DNA of 64,000 nt from Candidatus Fermentibacterota bacterium (GTDB lineage: Bacteria > Fermentibacterota > Fermentibacteria > Fermentibacterales > JCC-6). The stretch is taken from NCBI GenBank assembly GCA_014728175.1, contig WJMA01000013.1:1-64000 (forward strand). Direction: 5' to 3'. Positions 25,844 to 34,179 of the stretch are shown here, one piece after another (position 1 is the stretch's first letter; every line of letters begins with the position of its first letter). A program made the translations under genes and the position numbers. Under the pieces are notes generated by a model. It was not told the DNA's origin. It ran no database searches and worked only from the letters and a program-made list of their open reading frames with translations.

Positions 25844-27340
25844 ATGGCGTTTAACAACGAGAAGTACCTGAGAGAGCAGACCGATGCCATCGTGGAGCGG
25901 GTCAGCCTTTTCGAGGGTAAGCTGTACCTGGAGTTCGGCGGCAAGCTGATGTACGACCTGCATGCGGCCCGGGTGCTTCCCGGCTACGATCCCAACGTGA
26001 AGATAAGCCTGCTTAGAGAGCTGCGGGACCGGGCGGAGATAATTCTCTGCATATACGCCGGAGACATAGAGAAGAGGAAGCTCCGCGGGGACTTCGGAAT
26101 CACCTACGATGTGGACGCCCTTAAGCTGATTGACCAGCTGCGTCAGCAGGAGCTGAAGGTCAGCGGGGTGGTGATAACCCGCTTCGAGGAGCAGCCGGCG
26201 GCGGTAACGTTCAGCAACAGGTTGGAGAGACGCGGCGTAAACGTCTACCACCACTACTATACCAAGGGGTACCCCACGGACATCGACCTGATCGTAAGTG
26301 AGGAGGGCTACGGCCGCAACGACTACGTCGATACCTCCAAGCCCCTGGTGGTGGTCACCGGCCCCGGACCGGGCAGCGGCAAGCTGGCCACATGCCTCTC
26401 CCAGCTGTACCACGATCACCACAACGGGATTCGTTCCGGATACGCCAAGTTCGAGACCTTTCCCATATGGAACCTCCCCCTTGAGCATCCGGTCAACGCC
26501 GCCTATGAAGCGGCCACCGCGGACCTGGGGGACGTGAATCAGGTGGATCCGTTCCACCTGGAAGTTTATGGCGAGGTGGCCATCAACTACAACCGCGACG
26601 TGGAGGCCTTTCCTCTTTTGCGCAGGATACTCAGAAGGATCATGGGGGAGGAGGTTCCCTACGCTTCCCCTACGGATATGGGGGTCAACAGGGCCGGATT
26701 CGGCATCACGGACGACGAGGTGGTGGCCGAGGCGGCGAAGCAGGAAATGGTGAGGCGCTACTTCCGGTACAGGTGCGAGTACGTAATGGGCCTGGCCGAG
26801 ACCTCCACCGTGGAGAAGGCTCAGCTACTGCTGTCCAAGTACGAACTTACCCCGGAGTACCGCCAGGTGGTCACCCCCGCCCGGGACGTATCGGAGAGGG
26901 CGACTACCGACGGGGAGCAGGAGGTGTGCTGCGGTGCGGCCATGATGCTTCCCGACGGGGCCATCGTAACGGGCAAGAGCTCCAGCCTCATGCATGCATC
27001 GGCGGCGGTGGTGATCAACGCCATAAAGGCCCTGGCCGGTATTCCGCACAAGATCCACCTTCTCACCCCCCAGACCATCGAGTCCATCCGCAGCCTGAAG
27101 TCTTCGATGGGCCTCAGGCGTACCGCTCTCAACCTGGACGAGGCGCTCATAGCACTGGGCATAAGCGCCACCACCAGCCCCGCAACCAGACAGGCGCTGG
27201 AGGAGCTTTCCAGTCTCAGGGGATGCGAGGCCCACCTGACCCACATGCCTCCCCAGGGCGACGAGACGGGGTTTCGCAACCTCGGGGTCAATCTTACCAC
27301 GGATCCGGTTTTCGCCTCCGAGGAGCTCCATCCGGGTTGA
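25844..27340 (+). CDS. DUF1846 family protein
   Basis: A 498-residue protein of the DUF1846 family, conserved in many Firmicutes and anaerobes but without an established function. Early features include Phe-Gly-Gly-Lys-Leu and a Gly-Pro-Gly-Pro-Gly-Ser-Gly-Lys loop near residue 177 that looks like a phosphate-binding loop. The protein looks soluble, with no signal peptide. The ATG at 25844 is preceded by CTGGAGGG. The frame runs 54 codons further up into the transposon remnant, which is clearly unrelated. The gene may therefore have a promoter inside or beyond the remnant. I see no further partner gene on its strand before the rpsF operon. Confidence 0.85.
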   Translation: MAFNNEKYLREQTDAIVERVSLFEGKLYLEFGGKLMYDLHAARVLPGYDPNVKISLLRELRDRAEIILCIYAGDIEKRKLRGDFGITYDVDALKLIDQLRQQELKVSGVVITRFEEQPAAVTFSNRLERRGVNVYHHYYTKGYPTDIDLIVSEEGYGRNDYVDTSKPLVVVTGPGPGSGKLATCLSQLYHDHHNGIRSGYAKFETFPIWNLPLEHPVNAAYEAATADLGDVNQVDPFHLEVYGEVAINYNRDVEAFPLLRRILRRIMGEEVPYASPTDMGVNRAGFGITDDEVVAEAAKQEMVRRYFRYRCEYVMGLAETSTVEKAQLLLSKYELTPEYRQVVTPARDVSERATTDGEQEVCCGAAMMLPDGAIVTGKSSSLMHASAAVVINAIKALAGIPHKIHLLTPQTIESIRSLKSSMGLRRTALNLDEALIALGISATTSPATRQALEELSSLRGCEAHLTHMPPQGDETGFRNLGVNLTTDPVFASEELHPG

Positions 27341-27359
27341 CCGCCGAGAGGCCGGAGGG

Positions 27360-27390
27360 TTGACCCGGCCCACTCGTTGGAGAATAGATT
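27360..27390 (+). promoter_or_regulatory. Possible promoter of the rpsF operon
   Basis: TTGACC at 27360-27365 and TAGATT at 27385-27390 are 19 bp apart, a long spacer. This is the best candidate in the 199-bp gap before rpsF; nothing else in that gap stands out. Confidence 0.3.
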
Positions 27391-27539
27391 GCCCTGTCGT
27401 TTGCTGCGTTCTGGTACGTTCGCAGCCCGAATGACCCGAAGGCATTCGGTCCGGAAACGAGCCACCGTTCCCCGCCGCCCTCTCATATCCCGGACCATTT
27501 TCGTATCGCCGCGGGTCAAGGATAGGGAAGGGGAGAATC

Positions 27540-28241
27540 TTGCGAAGATACGAGACGGCAACCATCTGGAAGAGCGATCTTACCGAGGCCGATCTCCAGA
27601 AGGAGGAGGAGAGGTTCGTTAAGGTAATCTCCTCCAACGGAGGTCGGTACATGGAGACGGAGCGCTGGGGCAAGCGCGATTTCGCCTATCCGATCGCCAA
27701 GCAGACCGATGGCATCTACTGGTTCATCCAGTGGGCCGGTGAAAGTGGTGCGATAGAGGCTCTGGACAAGCACCTCAAGCTCAACGACAGATGCCTGCGT
27801 CATGTCACGCTCCGGTCCGAGGATACCACTCCCGTAGAAGAGTCCGAGCCCATCGAGACCGCTGCGGAGGAACCGGTTCCCGCTCCCGCCGCGGAAGCGG
27901 AGGAAGAAACCCCTGAAACGGAAGAGCCGGCCGAGGAAGAGGAGCCGGAGGAGGCCGGTTCGGAGGAACCGGTTCCCGCTCCCGCCACGGAAGCGGAGGA
28001 AGAAACCCCTGAAACGGAAGAGCCGGCCGAGGAAGAGGAGCCGGAGGAGGCCGGTTCGGAGGAGGAATCCGAAGAGGAAGGGGAAGCTGAGGAAAAGGAC
28101 AGCAATATTAGGTCTAGCCTCGAAATGGTCTCCGAGGAGATCGACAAGTCCAAGCAGACCCAGGCTGAAGAGGAGCCGGAGGAAGAAAAGACCCCTCCGG
28201 AAGAGGCCGAAGAGGAAACCGAAGAGAAGAAAGAGGAATAA
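27540..28241 (+). CDS. rpsF: Ribosomal protein S6 with long acidic C-terminal extension
   Basis: The first ~95 residues are ordinary S6, a 30S protein that pairs with S18 (Arg-Arg-Tyr-Glu-Thr start, Tyr-Pro-Ile-Ala-Lys and Tyr-Trp-Phe segments). The remaining ~138 residues are an extension made mostly of Glu, Pro, Ala and Thr. E. coli S6 has a short Glu tail added after translation; here a far longer acidic tail is encoded. The tail contains a 32-residue unit in tandem duplicate. TTG start with AGGGGAG upstream. The stop overlaps the ssb ATG (TAATG). The operon continues through S18 and L9. Confidence 0.93.
   Translation: MRRYETATIWKSDLTEADLQKEEERFVKVISSNGGRYMETERWGKRDFAYPIAKQTDGIYWFIQWAGESGAIEALDKHLKLNDRCLRHVTLRSEDTTPVEESEPIETAAEEPVPAPAAEAEEETPETEEPAEEEEPEEAGSEEPVPAPATEAEEETPETEEPAEEEEPEEAGSEEESEEEGEAEEKDSNIRSSLEMVSEEIDKSKQTQAEEEPEEEKTPPEEAEEETEEKKEE
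27867..28058 (+). repeat. Tandem duplication of a 96-bp unit in rpsF
   Basis: Two 96-bp copies, 27867-27962 and 27963-28058, lie in frame and differ at a single base (GCG versus ACG, Ala to Thr). Such near-identity suggests a recent duplication and possible copy-number variation between strains. Confidence 0.9.
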
Positions 28242-28684
28242 TGAATTTGAGAATGCCCGCCCTGAACAAAGTGATGATAACGGGAAATCTGGTGGATGAC
28301 CCCAGAACGAACATCCTCCAAAACGGGGTCAACGTGGCCAACTTCAGAATCGCCAGCAGCAGATCCTACAGAGGCAGGGACAACGAATGGCATCAGAAGA
28401 CCTGTTTCGTAGACGTCGTCGCGTGGCGCAGAACCGCCGAGCTGATATCCAGTAGGCTGCACAAGGGCAGCCCGGTTCTGGTTGAGGGCGAGTTGCAGAC
28501 CAGCAGCTGGCAGGCCCAGGATGGAACCCGCCGGAGCAGGGTCGAGATCCTCGCCAGAAGGGTCCAGTTCCTGGAAAGGGCCGACCAGGATACGGTCTCC
28601 GAACCTGCTCAGAGCCAGCAGGAGTCCTACACCAAGTCCGACGTCGATAGCGAGGAAGAGGACTTCGAGGACATCCCCTTCTAG
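28241..28684 (+). CDS. ssb: Single-stranded DNA-binding protein
   Basis: Coats single-stranded DNA in replication and repair. The 147 residues comprise an OB fold (about 7-112: Asn-Lys-Val-Met-Ile-Thr-Gly-Asn-Leu, Phe-Val-Asp-Val-Val-Ala-Trp), a short disordered linker, and an acidic tip ending Asp-Ile-Pro-Phe that recruits partner proteins. It lies in its usual place after rpsF with a TAATG overlap. The first six residues precede the conserved start Met-Pro-Ala-Leu-Asn-Lys, so the true start may be the ATG at 28253. Confidence 0.95.
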   Translation: MNLRMPALNKVMITGNLVDDPRTNILQNGVNVANFRIASSRSYRGRDNEWHQKTCFVDVVAWRRTAELISSRLHKGSPVLVEGELQTSSWQAQDGTRRSRVEILARRVQFLERADQDTVSEPAQSQQESYTKSDVDSEEEDFEDIPF

Positions 28685-28694
28685 GTGCCGTAGG

Positions 28695-29054
28695 GTGAGC
28701 GCGAAATCGAACCTTCCCCCGGAGATCAACACGGTCGTGGTCTCGGGCAAGGTCGTGACCAGAAAGGGACTGTCCAGAACCAGCATCGGCGCATGGCTGC
28801 TCAAGTTCACCCTGAAGAATCGGCTCACCCTGCCCGGGGAGACCTCCGACCAGACACGGGAGAAGACGGCGATCGTCTCCGTACAGGCCTGGGGGGAGAG
28901 GGCGAGGATGCTCGACCGGCAGCTTAAGAAGGGTTCCTTCGTGATAGTGGAGGGCAGACTTTCCAGTATATCCTACGAGGATAGGAGGAAGGTCATACAC
29001 CACCGGATGGAGCTAACCGCGTCCAACGTGCAGATATTGGACGCTCCGGACTGA
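28695..29054 (+). CDS. Second SSB-like OB-fold protein
   Basis: A 119-residue OB-fold protein between ssb and rpsR. It shows an SSB-like first strand (Asn-Thr-Val-Val-Val-Ser-Gly-Lys-Val), an Ala-Ile-Val-Ser-Val-Gln-Ala-Trp strand, [10 protein letters not shown] and a closing Asn-Val-Gln-Ile-Leu, but no acidic SSB tip. This is the slot that PriB occupies in proteobacterial rpsF-priB-rpsR-rplI operons, so it may serve as a primosome or specialised SSB. GTG start 10 bp after the ssb stop. The identification rests on the strand pattern and position. Confidence 0.72.
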   Translation: MSAKSNLPPEINTVVVSGKVVTRKGLSRTSIGAWLLKFTLKNRLTLPGETSDQTREKTAIVSVQAWGERARMLDRQLKKGSFVIVEGRLSSISYEDRRKVIHHRMELTASNVQILDAPD

Positions 29055-29070
29055 TATCGGGAGGCATCGT

Positions 29071-29325
29071 TTGGCTAGAAAAAGAAAGAAGCGTAAGGGT
29101 ACGAAAAGAACGAGAAAGAAGAAGTGCAGGTTCTGTGCCAGGCCTGACATGAAGATATCCTACAAGGACCCCAAATTTTTGAGGAGGTACATCTCCGACC
29201 GGGGGAAGATCGTTGCCAGGAGGGTAAGCGGTAACTGCGCCCGGCATCAGAGGCGGGTGGCCAGAGCCATCAAGCTGGCGCGATTCCTGGCACTTGTTCC
29301 CTACGTCAAGGAGCACTACCGGTAG
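29071..29325 (+). CDS. rpsR: Ribosomal protein S18 (zinc-binding form)
   Basis: An 84-residue 30S protein that binds S6 and the 16S central domain. It has the S18 core ([10 protein letters not shown] and a basic C-terminal half) plus Cys19-x2-Cys22 and Cys56-x2-His59, so this is the C+ type that likely binds zinc. TTG start with GGGAGG six bases upstream. Confidence 0.96.
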   Translation: MARKRKKRKGTKRTRKKKCRFCARPDMKISYKDPKFLRRYISDRGKIVARRVSGNCARHQRRVARAIKLARFLALVPYVKEHYR

Positions 29326-29341
29326 GGAGGGGGATACCCCC

Positions 29342-30220
29342 ATGTCAGCGCGTTCCGACCGCTGGAAGGGAATCTTCCTGCTGCTCCTGCTCGGCCTGCT
29401 GGTGGCGATCCTTGGGCTCCCGTTCCTGGGAACCGCCCTGTTGGGAAGCCTACTCACCGGGTCCCTGATCGCGGGGATGGCCGGATCGGCGGTAGTCCTG
29501 GGAGGGGTGTTCATGTTGAGCGGGTTTCAGGCCGCCTCCATAGCCGCGGTGGGGGGAGGAATTCTGGCCCTGTCCATCCGCATGGGAAAGAGCTACGTCG
29601 ACGCGGTGGCCGTAGCGGTGGCGGCATCGGTTCTGGCGGCGCTCCTAACCCAGGGCGCCTCGCCGGGTTTCATGATCTTCTCCCCCGAGGAGCGGCAGTT
29701 GGTGATGTCCATATACACGTCAGGCGGGATAGCCCGATCTGATGCGGTCTCCCTTCTGGATATTATGGACTACCTCTCTCCCGGTATAGGATCGCTTCAC
29801 ATAGCGGCCGGCACGGTGGCTGCCTCCGGGTTGTGCCTGGGTTTGGTCAGGCGGCGGGGCCGGGACGTGGATGCATCGATCGACCAGATGCGCCTGGGTC
29901 TGTTCCCCGCCTGGCTGGTCATAGGCGGGCTGGCTCTCAACCTGATGGGTGACCCGTTCTCCTACCAAACGGTGCGGGTAGCCAGGAACGCCCTTCTCTT
30001 TCTGCTGCTACCCTATACCGTAATAGGCGGGATCATCGCCAGGGATTATCTAAGACTATTCCCGGGGATTGCGCTGGGCTCGGTGTTGCTGCTGGTACTG
30101 GCTCCCCCGGTTTTTTTGGGACTGGTCGCTCTGGCGGGTCTTCTGGATACATGGCTCGATTTCAGGAAGCGAATAGAAAACATAAAGGAGAGGAGGAGGA
30201 ATGAAGGTCCTCCTTACTAA
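29342..30220 (+). CDS. DUF2232-type integral membrane protein
   Basis: A 292-residue membrane protein with about seven or eight hydrophobic helices and a basic C-terminus. It sits between rpsR and rplI, where many bacteria carry a DUF2232 (YybS-like) gene; I assign the family from position and topology. Its function is unknown. GGGAGGGGG lies about 8 nt before the ATG. Its last 20 bases overlap rplI, so the two are translationally coupled. Confidence 0.7.
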   Translation: MSARSDRWKGIFLLLLLGLLVAILGLPFLGTALLGSLLTGSLIAGMAGSAVVLGGVFMLSGFQAASIAAVGGGILALSIRMGKSYVDAVAVAVAASVLAALLTQGASPGFMIFSPEERQLVMSIYTSGGIARSDAVSLLDIMDYLSPGIGSLHIAAGTVAASGLCLGLVRRRGRDVDASIDQMRLGLFPAWLVIGGLALNLMGDPFSYQTVRVARNALLFLLLPYTVIGGIIARDYLRLFPGIALGSVLLLVLAPPVFLGLVALAGLLDTWLDFRKRIENIKERRRNEGPPY

Positions 30221-30653
30221 GGACGTCCCCCATCTGGGTCAGGCGGGGGAGGCGGTCGATGTCGCAGACGGATACGCCCGGAACTATCTTCTGCCCAAGA
30301 AGCTGGCCGTAAAGGCAACCAAGGCGGCGATGAGGATGGCCGAACAGTACCGTAAGAAGGCGGAGATGGCCGACCGCCTCTTGGTAAGCGAGGCCGAGCA
30401 GACGGTGCAGAAGCTGGAGGGCCTGGAGATCGACATAACCGCTACCGCCGACGAGAACGGACATCTCTACGGAAGCGTCACCGAGAAGGACATAGCCGAG
30501 GAGCTGGCGAAGCAGGACGTAGAGGTGGACCGCCGCCACGTGGAGATGGATCAGCATCTGAAGATGGTCGGAGAACACAAGGTCACCGTCAGGATGCATG
30601 ACGACATCAAGGGCCAGGTCCTGGTCAGAATTCGGGCGGAAGGGGAGGGTTGA
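30201..30653 (+). CDS. rplI: Ribosomal protein L9
   Basis: A 150-residue 50S protein with two domains joined by a long helix. The N-terminal domain has the motif Val-Ala-Asp-Gly-Tyr-Ala-Arg-Asn-Tyr-Leu-Leu-Pro near residues 21-32; the C-terminal domain follows the central helix at about 80. GGAGGAGGA precedes the ATG, inside the DUF2232 gene. The stop overlaps the tsaD start. Confidence 0.97.
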   Translation: MKVLLTKDVPHLGQAGEAVDVADGYARNYLLPKKLAVKATKAAMRMAEQYRKKAEMADRLLVSEAEQTVQKLEGLEIDITATADENGHLYGSVTEKDIAEELAKQDVEVDRRHVEMDQHLKMVGEHKVTVRMHDDIKGQVLVRIRAEGEG

Positions 30654-31663
30654 TCCTACTGGCCGTGGAGACGTCCTGCGACGATACCGCCCTGGCCGTT
30701 CTGGACGACTGGCGGGTCATCCACAGCGAGGTAGCAGGCCAGGACGCCCACCACCGACATGGGGGAGTGGTCCCGGAGATCGCCTCCCGGCTCCACCTGG
30801 ACGTCCTGCCCGGGATGGCCGACAGGGCTCTCGATTCCTCGGAAATTTCCCTTTCGGAGATCGACGCCCTGGCGGCAACCGCCGGCCCGGGCCTGATCGG
30901 GTCGCTTCTGGTCGGCCTGTCCTGGACGAAGTCGCTGGCCTGGGCGATGGACAAGCCGTTCCTGGCCGTCAACCATCTGGCCGCACACCTTTTCTCCTGC
31001 TACCGGGGGCCGGGCTCCATCGTATGGCCCGCGGTGGCGTTGGTGGCTTCGGGAGGGCATACGTGCACTTTCCTGATGGGTTCACCCTCAGATCTCAGGT
31101 TGCTGGGCTCGACCCGTGACGATGCGGCCGGGGAGACCTTCGACAAGATAGCCAAGCTCCTGGGGCTGGGCTTTCCGGGTGGCCCGGGGATAGAAAGGCT
31201 GGCCGAGAAGGGAGACCCGGATTCGATCGATCTTCCCTCTCCCCTGGGCGATCCCTCCGACCCGGACTTCAGCTTCAGCGGGCTGAAGACCGCCGCCCGG
31301 TTGCGGTGGGAAGCCGGGGTAAGCCCCGAGGACCTATGTGCTTCGCTGCAGAGGGTGATCACGGACTTGCTGGCCGAAAAGCTTCTCTACCAGGCCGAGC
31401 TCCACCAGGCGGATAGTGTGGTCGCCGGCGGTGGGGTGCTTGCCAACCGCCGGCTTAGAGAACTTCTCGAAGAACTTTGTGCCCGGCGGGGACTCAACCT
31501 CTATCTTCCCCCCCCGGCCATGACCACGGACAACGCGATCATGGTGGGCAGAGCCGCGTTGACAGCGCTTCACCACAAACCAGAATCGAAGTCACCCATT
31601 TCCGTCAACGCCTTCGCCAGATGGACGGGCGAAGAGCTTTCCACGGTGGTAGGCCTTGACTGA
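30650..31663 (+). CDS. tsaD: tRNA threonylcarbamoyladenosine transferase TsaD
   Basis: Catalyses the last step of t6A formation at position 37 of ANN-decoding tRNAs, using TsaC-made threonylcarbamoyl-AMP with TsaB and TsaE. The 337 residues show the ASKHA fold: Ala-Val-Glu-Thr-Ser-Cys-Asp-Asp-Thr at the start, Gly-Pro-Gly-Leu-x-Gly-Ser-Leu, and the metal-binding Asn-His-Leu-Ala-Ala-His near 109, where Glu/Gly are more usual in the middle. Val-Ala-Gly-Gly-Gly-Val-Leu-Ala-Asn appears late. TTG start overlapping the rplI stop by four bases. Confidence 0.96.
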   Translation: MILLAVETSCDDTALAVLDDWRVIHSEVAGQDAHHRHGGVVPEIASRLHLDVLPGMADRALDSSEISLSEIDALAATAGPGLIGSLLVGLSWTKSLAWAMDKPFLAVNHLAAHLFSCYRGPGSIVWPAVALVASGGHTCTFLMGSPSDLRLLGSTRDDAAGETFDKIAKLLGLGFPGGPGIERLAEKGDPDSIDLPSPLGDPSDPDFSFSGLKTAARLRWEAGVSPEDLCASLQRVITDLLAEKLLYQAELHQADSVVAGGGVLANRRLRELLEELCARRGLNLYLPPPAMTTDNAIMVGRAALTALHHKPESKSPISVNAFARWTGEELSTVVGLD

Positions 31664-31688
31664 GCGGCCGCTCCGGAAGATAAGCCGT

Positions 31689-32051
31689 ATGCTCAGCCCC
31701 GGAGTAGACCTGGTGGACATCGACAGGTTTTCCAGGTCCATCGAGTCCTACGGCCGAAGGCTACTGCGGCGTCTGTTTACGGACAGCGAGCTCCGTACGG
31801 AGCCGGACCCACAACTACTTGCCGCGGGCTTCGCGGCCAAGGAAGCCTTGCTCAAGGCCCTGGGAAGCGGCCTGTCCAAAGGTGCATCCTGGCATGATCT
31901 CAGGACCCTGGGGCCACGGGGAATATTGAGAAGACCCCGAATCATGGGAAGAACAGGGCAACTGCTGGGTACCGGCATTCCCAGTGTTAGCTGCAGCTGT
32001 GAAGCCGGAACATGCCTGGCACTCGCCATCATCGAAAGGAAACCGGAATGA
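31689..32051 (+). CDS. acpS: Holo-[acyl-carrier-protein] synthase
   Basis: Transfers 4'-phosphopantetheine from CoA to apo-ACP for fatty acid synthesis. The 120-residue protein has the AcpS motifs Gly-Val-Asp-Leu-Val-Asp-Ile-x-Arg-Phe at the start and Phe-Ala-Ala-Lys-Glu-Ala-Leu-Leu-Lys-Ala-Leu in the middle, which carry the Mg-binding Asp and Glu. The ATG at 31689 matches family starts; a TTG at 31656, overlapping the tsaD stop, would add 11 residues and is possible. The stop overlaps the nnr ATG (ATGA). Confidence 0.9.
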   Translation: MLSPGVDLVDIDRFSRSIESYGRRLLRRLFTDSELRTEPDPQLLAAGFAAKEALLKALGSGLSKGASWHDLRTLGPRGILRRPRIMGRTGQLLGTGIPSVSCSCEAGTCLALAIIERKPE

Positions 32052-33613
32052 GCTATTGGGTCACTCCCGAGGAAATGGCGGGTTACGACCGTCAGACCAT
32101 CGCTCGAGGTACCCCGGGAGATGTGCTGATGGAGCGAGCCGGGAGCTTCGCCGCCCGCATCGCCATCAGGATGCTGGACCCCTCCGCGGGTTACGTCGAG
32201 GTCTGGGTGGGACCCGGCAACAACGGCGGTGACGGATTGGTCCTGGCGCGCCACATGGAAATGTCCGGCTACGATGTCAGGGTGGTGCTGGCCGTAGAGA
32301 ACGAATCCAAGATTTCCGAGAATTGCCTGCGGAACCTCAACCGATTCGTGGAGGCTGGAGGAGACACCATAGGAAGCAGCCGGATAGAGGAGCTGGAGGA
32401 GACCCCTCCGGCCCTGTGCGTGGACGCCCTTCTGGGAACCGGCTTTCACGGCAGGCTCAAAGGCAGGATAGCGGCCTGCGTGGAGGTGCTCAGGCAGCGC
32501 AACTGCCCCGTGCTGGCCATAGACACCCCCACCGGGGTGAGTGGGGAGACGGGCGAGGCCGACCCCATGACCCCCGGGGCATCGGTCACCGTGACCTTCG
32601 CCGCGCCCAAGATAGGCCTGCTGCTTCCTCCCGGGTGCGGCTACGCCGGAGCGGTGATAGTCGCCCCCATAGGAATTACCGTTCCCGGCTCCCCGGATCG
32701 AGCGGTGCTCGACGTTTCCGCCGCCTCCGAGCTTCTACCTTCGCGACCGGCATCCAGTCACAAGGGAACGTTCGGAAAGGTCCTCCTTTTGGGGGGCTCG
32801 GAAATGATGCCCGGCGCTCCCCAGCTAATGACCCTGGGAGCTCTCAGAACCGGAGTGGGTCTGGTAACTCTCTACGTACCCTACCCGGTCTCACCTTCGG
32901 TCTCGGGCAACATCCCCGAGGCTCTGAGCCACTACTTCATTCCCGGAGACGTCACCAGCCTTCCCGACCCGACGCCCTACGACGCGGCGGCCGTGGGCCC
33001 CGGGCTGGGGAACTCCGACGAGACCTGGCGCGTGGTCCGCCATGTCCTGGGCAACTGGAACCTTCCGCTGGTTCTGGACGCTGACGCTCTCAACGTTCTC
33101 TCCGGAAAAACGGAGATGGTGAAGCAGTACCAGGCCCCCATTCTCCTGACTCCGCACCCCGGGGAGCTGGGACGTCTGTGCGAAGACGACTCGGTGACCG
33201 GCATGGAGCCCCGGGAGCGTTGGCAGGTTGCCAGAAGGCTGGCCAACAGCGTAGGCGCTTCGGTCCTGCTGAAGGGACGCCCCACGGTGGTCATCTCCCC
33301 CCGGGGAGCGATGACCCTGATACCCACCGGCAACCCGGGGTTGGCCACTGGGGGAAGTGGGGACGTGCTTACCGGAATGGCGGGATCTTTTCTCGCCCAG
33401 GGGTTGTCGGCGGAGAAGGCGGGAGTGATCTCCGCCTTTCTTCACGGTTTGTCGGCGGACATACTGGCGACCGAGACTTCGGAGAGGGCAATTCTTCCTT
33501 CCGACGTGGCGGCAACCATGGGGCGCACGCTGATGTTCGTGGAAACCACCAGGGAACAGAACCTGCTGCGGCTGGAAGGGAGTTGGAATGACAGGCTCTG
33601 GAATATCCCGTGA
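32048..33613 (+). CDS. nnr: Bifunctional NAD(P)H-hydrate repair enzyme
   Basis: Repairs hydrated NADH/NADPH. The 521 residues fuse an N-terminal epimerase domain (Gly-Pro-Gly-Asn-Asn-Gly-Gly-Asp-Gly near residue 57) to a C-terminal ADP-dependent dehydratase of the ribokinase-like fold (Thr-Pro-His-Pro-Gly-Glu near 367, Thr-Gly-Gly-Ser-Gly-Asp-Val-Leu-Thr-Gly near 435). Both active-site motifs are intact. Coupled to acpS by ATGA, and its end overlaps the HD-domain gene by 26 bp. Confidence 0.95.
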   Translation: MSYWVTPEEMAGYDRQTIARGTPGDVLMERAGSFAARIAIRMLDPSAGYVEVWVGPGNNGGDGLVLARHMEMSGYDVRVVLAVENESKISENCLRNLNRFVEAGGDTIGSSRIEELEETPPALCVDALLGTGFHGRLKGRIAACVEVLRQRNCPVLAIDTPTGVSGETGEADPMTPGASVTVTFAAPKIGLLLPPGCGYAGAVIVAPIGITVPGSPDRAVLDVSAASELLPSRPASSHKGTFGKVLLLGGSEMMPGAPQLMTLGALRTGVGLVTLYVPYPVSPSVSGNIPEALSHYFIPGDVTSLPDPTPYDAAAVGPGLGNSDETWRVVRHVLGNWNLPLVLDADALNVLSGKTEMVKQYQAPILLTPHPGELGRLCEDDSVTGMEPRERWQVARRLANSVGASVLLKGRPTVVISPRGAMTLIPTGNPGLATGGSGDVLTGMAGSFLAQGLSAEKAGVISAFLHGLSADILATETSERAILPSDVAATMGRTLMFVETTREQNLLRLEGSWNDRLWNIP

Positions 33614-34154
33614 GAAAGCGGTCGAACTACTGGAAGATAAAGTACCCACGGTCAACCTGCGCAAGCATTGCCTGGCTACCGAAGCGATTATGAGGGCCCT
33701 GGCCCGCAGGCTCGGCGAGGACGAGGAGCTCTGGGGTATCACCGGTTTGCTGCACGATCTGGACTACGAGACAACCTCCGACCGGCCCGACAGACACGGC
33801 CTGGCTGCGGCCGAGATGCTCAGGGACCGGCTCCCGGAGGAATCCCTTCACGCCATCAAGGCTCACAACGCCGAGCACACCGGCGTGGAAAGGTCCTCCA
33901 AGCTCGATCATCTTCTGGCCGCCTCGGAATCCCTTACCGGTCTGATAGTTGCCACCGCCCTGGTCTACCCGGGCAAGAAGCTGGAACCGGTAAAGGTGAG
34001 ATCGATTACCAAGCGGATGGGCAAATCGGGGTTTGCGCGCTCGGTCAACCGTGATAACATTAGGGAATGCGTCGAGGGAGGGTTCGACCTGCAAGAGTTC
34101 GTGGGGATCTCTCTGGACGCCATGAAAGGTATATCCGAGCAACTCGGACTATGA
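33588..34154 (+). CDS. HD-domain hydrolase
   Basis: A 188-residue HD-superfamily protein: the first metal ligand His is in Lys-His-Cys-Leu-Ala-Thr near residue 27, the His-Asp pair in Leu-Leu-His-Asp-Leu-Asp-Tyr near 57, and later His residues follow (Lys-Ala-His-Asn-Ala-Glu-His). The fold and size match predicted HD hydrolases related to the small HDIG group, with phosphohydrolase activity on an unknown substrate. It overlaps the nnr end by 26 bp in another frame, so it is part of the same transcript. Confidence 0.85.
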   Translation: MTGSGISREKAVELLEDKVPTVNLRKHCLATEAIMRALARRLGEDEELWGITGLLHDLDYETTSDRPDRHGLAAAEMLRDRLPEESLHAIKAHNAEHTGVERSSKLDHLLAASESLTGLIVATALVYPGKKLEPVKVRSITKRMGKSGFARSVNRDNIRECVEGGFDLQEFVGISLDAMKGISEQLGL

Positions 34155-34179
34155 AGCAGTACAAGCAACGGAAGGGCCG

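Noticed and set aside
25670-26557. A 295-codon minus-strand frame reaching from the DUF1846 gene into the transposase start
   Set aside because: Only its last 26 codons resemble a transposase; the rest is antisense of DUF1846. It is an accidental fusion of frames, not a gene.
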